The notes below the pieces were generated by a model. That model was given only the letters and a program-made list of their open reading frames with translations. It searched no databases and was not told the DNA's origin. From Amoebophrya sp. A120 (taxonomy: Eukaryota > Sar > Dinophyceae > Syndiniales > Amoebophryaceae), in the NCBI GenBank assembly GCA_905178155.1, contig CAJINV010000015.1:1299495-1363494 (forward strand): 64,000 nt of DNA, read 5' to 3'. Shown one piece after another: positions 62,677-64,000 of the stretch; the first letter of the stretch is position 1, and each line of letters begins with the position of its first letter. The position numbers were made by a program, and so were the translations under genes.

Positions 62677-62937
62677 AATGTGACTCATCTCTCTGTTTTT
62701 TTTGTGAAAAAATGTGGCTTACATGTGAACGCAGTGTGCTAGTTATCTCAGGTCTGTTTGCACAGGTTGCTTGTGACTCAAGGTCAGTGGTGGTTGGTGT
62801 CGATACTACCGCTTTGCGCGCCGATAGCATGTTCTATCGCGGTGCACTACTTCGACGTGCTTGTGCGGTTCTGCGTTGTGACATCGTCTGTGACGCCTTT
62901 GTGCTTTCGCGTGTTGCATCCGTGGTTGTGTTGGAGC

Positions 62938-63104
62938 GGGGCCTCCCGGTTTCGTATCGAGCGTGCGCTCGATCCAGGCGTCAGCAGCTCGCTGTCTCTG
63001 CGCAGCGTCCGCGCAGGCGCTCGTCGAGTTCGTGGGACCAGACGGTAGTTGTACACCAGTACACCAAAGTGTAAGAGAGTAAAAGAAGAAAGACGAGAAA
63101 AGAA
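62938..63104 (+). repeat. Split direct repeat B2 of copy 2
   Basis: Direct repeat of B1 (56147-56313), three transitions. Downstream terminus of the element, 261 bp after the RT stop. Confidence 0.92.
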
Positions 63105-64000
63105 ATTTTGGAAATTCCGAAGAATCGTACATGTATGCGCGTAGCTGCTGCGTGTTTGCTTTGAACGAATAACGCAAGTAATAAGTGTGCACAGATTTGC
63201 GCGAGCTTTTATATATTTTCACGGATTTTTGGCCATCTTTTGCATTCTCCTCATTTTTGAAATTTTTGGGATTTTGGAAAATCGAGCCCAGATGTCTTCG
63301 ATGTGATCTTATGAGGGTTAGCGGATAAAAAGAGCATGCAAAATCATGAAAAACAAGCGCAATTGCCGCTATTTCTGGCCGGATCCTCCCGCCCGGGCAC
63401 CGCAGTCGTCGTCGGCGAGGCCCGCGGATCTCTAGGCTTTTGGGAAAGCGGGCCAGATGCTGCAAGTTTGGCGCCAATGGGCCCCCACCAGCGACAAAGG
63501 CTGTGAGACGCCGTACGCAGGCCGCCCGGTGAAGCACTTTGGCCCGGGGCCCGGCAGCGTAGTCGCGTTCGCCCAGGTGGTCGGCTTTTGGGCTTTTTTA
63601 AAGATTTCCGCTGTCCTTGCCCGGGCCGCCCTTCTCGTCGGTCCATGCTCGCCCGCAGACACGGTTTCCGGCGGTGCTATTTTTGAAAGTTTGCCTGTGC
63701 AACGCATTCTGTAATCGGCCGCCTGCAATACAAAAGGGGGCCATAGCTACGGAATATGGCTCCGTAGCGCTATTTTTAAGCGGGACCCGGAGCCGAGACA
63801 GGATGGCCCTCGCACGCGGCCGTTCCGGATTCTCGGGGTTTTTAGGAACTAGGCTTGGGACAACATCCCGTGGGGCTTTAATCGGGCCCCGCTGCGGAAA
63901 CGGGTCGGCAGGGTCTGCGACTTTTCATGGGGTCCGGGAGCCGGGGTGGCGCCGCACTTCCCGCGCGCGCCGCGGCTGCGAATTTCCAGGCCTTTCAAAA
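63105..64000. other. Flank of copy 2, AT-rich then GC-rich, no supported gene
   Basis: The first 250 bp are AT-rich; from about 63360 the sequence is GC-rich, as on the other side (45.4-46.4 kb). Frames overlap in several phases without motifs. Nothing recognised. Confidence 0.5.

Larger units (their letters stand above)
55273..63104 (+). mobile_element. Tyrosine-recombinase retrotransposon, copy 2 (plus), apparently intact
   Basis: Layout: A1 (55273-55434), spacer X, B1 (56147-56313), A2 (56314-56475), YR (56499-57929), Gag (58159-59667, four exons), RT/RNase H (60391-62676), B2 (62938-63104). It has the same order and the same split-repeat topology as copy 1 but diverged sequence, so it is a related, not identical, lineage. 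All three proteins are open and carry their catalytic residues. It faces copy 1 head to head across 183 bp. Confidence 0.88.

Noticed and set aside
1-64000. Dinoflagellate spliced-leader genes, tRNA or rRNA genes
   Set aside because: I looked for the conserved end of the spliced leader (TTTTGGCTCAAG) and for obvious tRNA or rRNA blocks and saw none. A covariance-model scan would be needed to exclude tRNAs.

Overview
This window looks like nuclear DNA of a protist, most likely a syndinian dinoflagellate of the Amoebophrya type. The main reason is that almost every gene is cut by short insertions of about 140-330 bp. These have terminal inverted repeats (TIRs), are flanked by short, usually 5 bp, target-site duplications (TSDs), and must be removed as introns to restore the reading frame. 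Such 'introner elements' with inverted and direct repeats and non-GT/AG ends are established for Amoebophrya genomes; the species assignment is inference. I saw no bacterial operons, Shine-Dalgarno sites, rRNA, tRNA or CRISPR. All host genes I could resolve lie on the minus strand.

Layout. 1-2769: 3' part of a Ser/Thr-rich protein gene running off the window edge. 2770-4873: AT-rich intergenic. 4874-8109: ALYREF/THO4-like mRNA export factor (two short REF-type motifs, RGG/YG-rich middle, C-terminal RRM) cut by about ten introns. 8110-15112: AT-rich DNA with poorly resolved minus-strand reading frames (10101-11030, 11199-13304, 14394-14876). 15351-28544: one or two very intron-rich genes with coiled-coil segments and an NDK-like stretch, broken near 17.5-18.3 kb by a block of palindromic repeats. 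29006-33287: MLH1 (mismatch repair), four exons separated by three introners. 34244-38340: protein with two FAM13-type conserved blocks. 39151-45401: Far11/STRIP (STRIPAK scaffold), with a 17/18 bp minisatellite inside a canonical intron. 45402-47071: GC-rich then AT-rich DNA without a supported gene. 47072-55089 (minus) and 55273-63104 (plus): two full-length tyrosine-recombinase retrotransposons (DIRS/PAT/Ngaro supergroup) in head-to-head orientation. 63105-64000: flank.

Introners. At least seven TIR families (called A to G here) plus several singletons share one architecture: ends of the form TAT...ATA (E and G excepted), short direct duplications of exon sequence, and an intron that equals the element plus one duplication copy. 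I joined exons under this single rule across MLH1 (3420 nt, 1139 codons plus stop), the FAM13-like gene (2226 nt), the 3' half of STRIP and the first eleven exons of the 28.5-kb gene; the frame stays open in all of them. The families have unrelated TIRs but carry the same short internal motif (TTTGTCATGC / TTGTGATGCT and complements) many times. No transposase is encoded in the window.

Retrotransposons. Both copies have the layout A1 - spacer X - B1A2 - YR - Gag - RT/RNase H - B2. The recombinase comes first, and the gag gene keeps three spliceosomal introns at identical positions and phase in both copies. The plus copy appears intact; in the minus copy the recombinase is interrupted by about 126 bp just before its catalytic tyrosine block.
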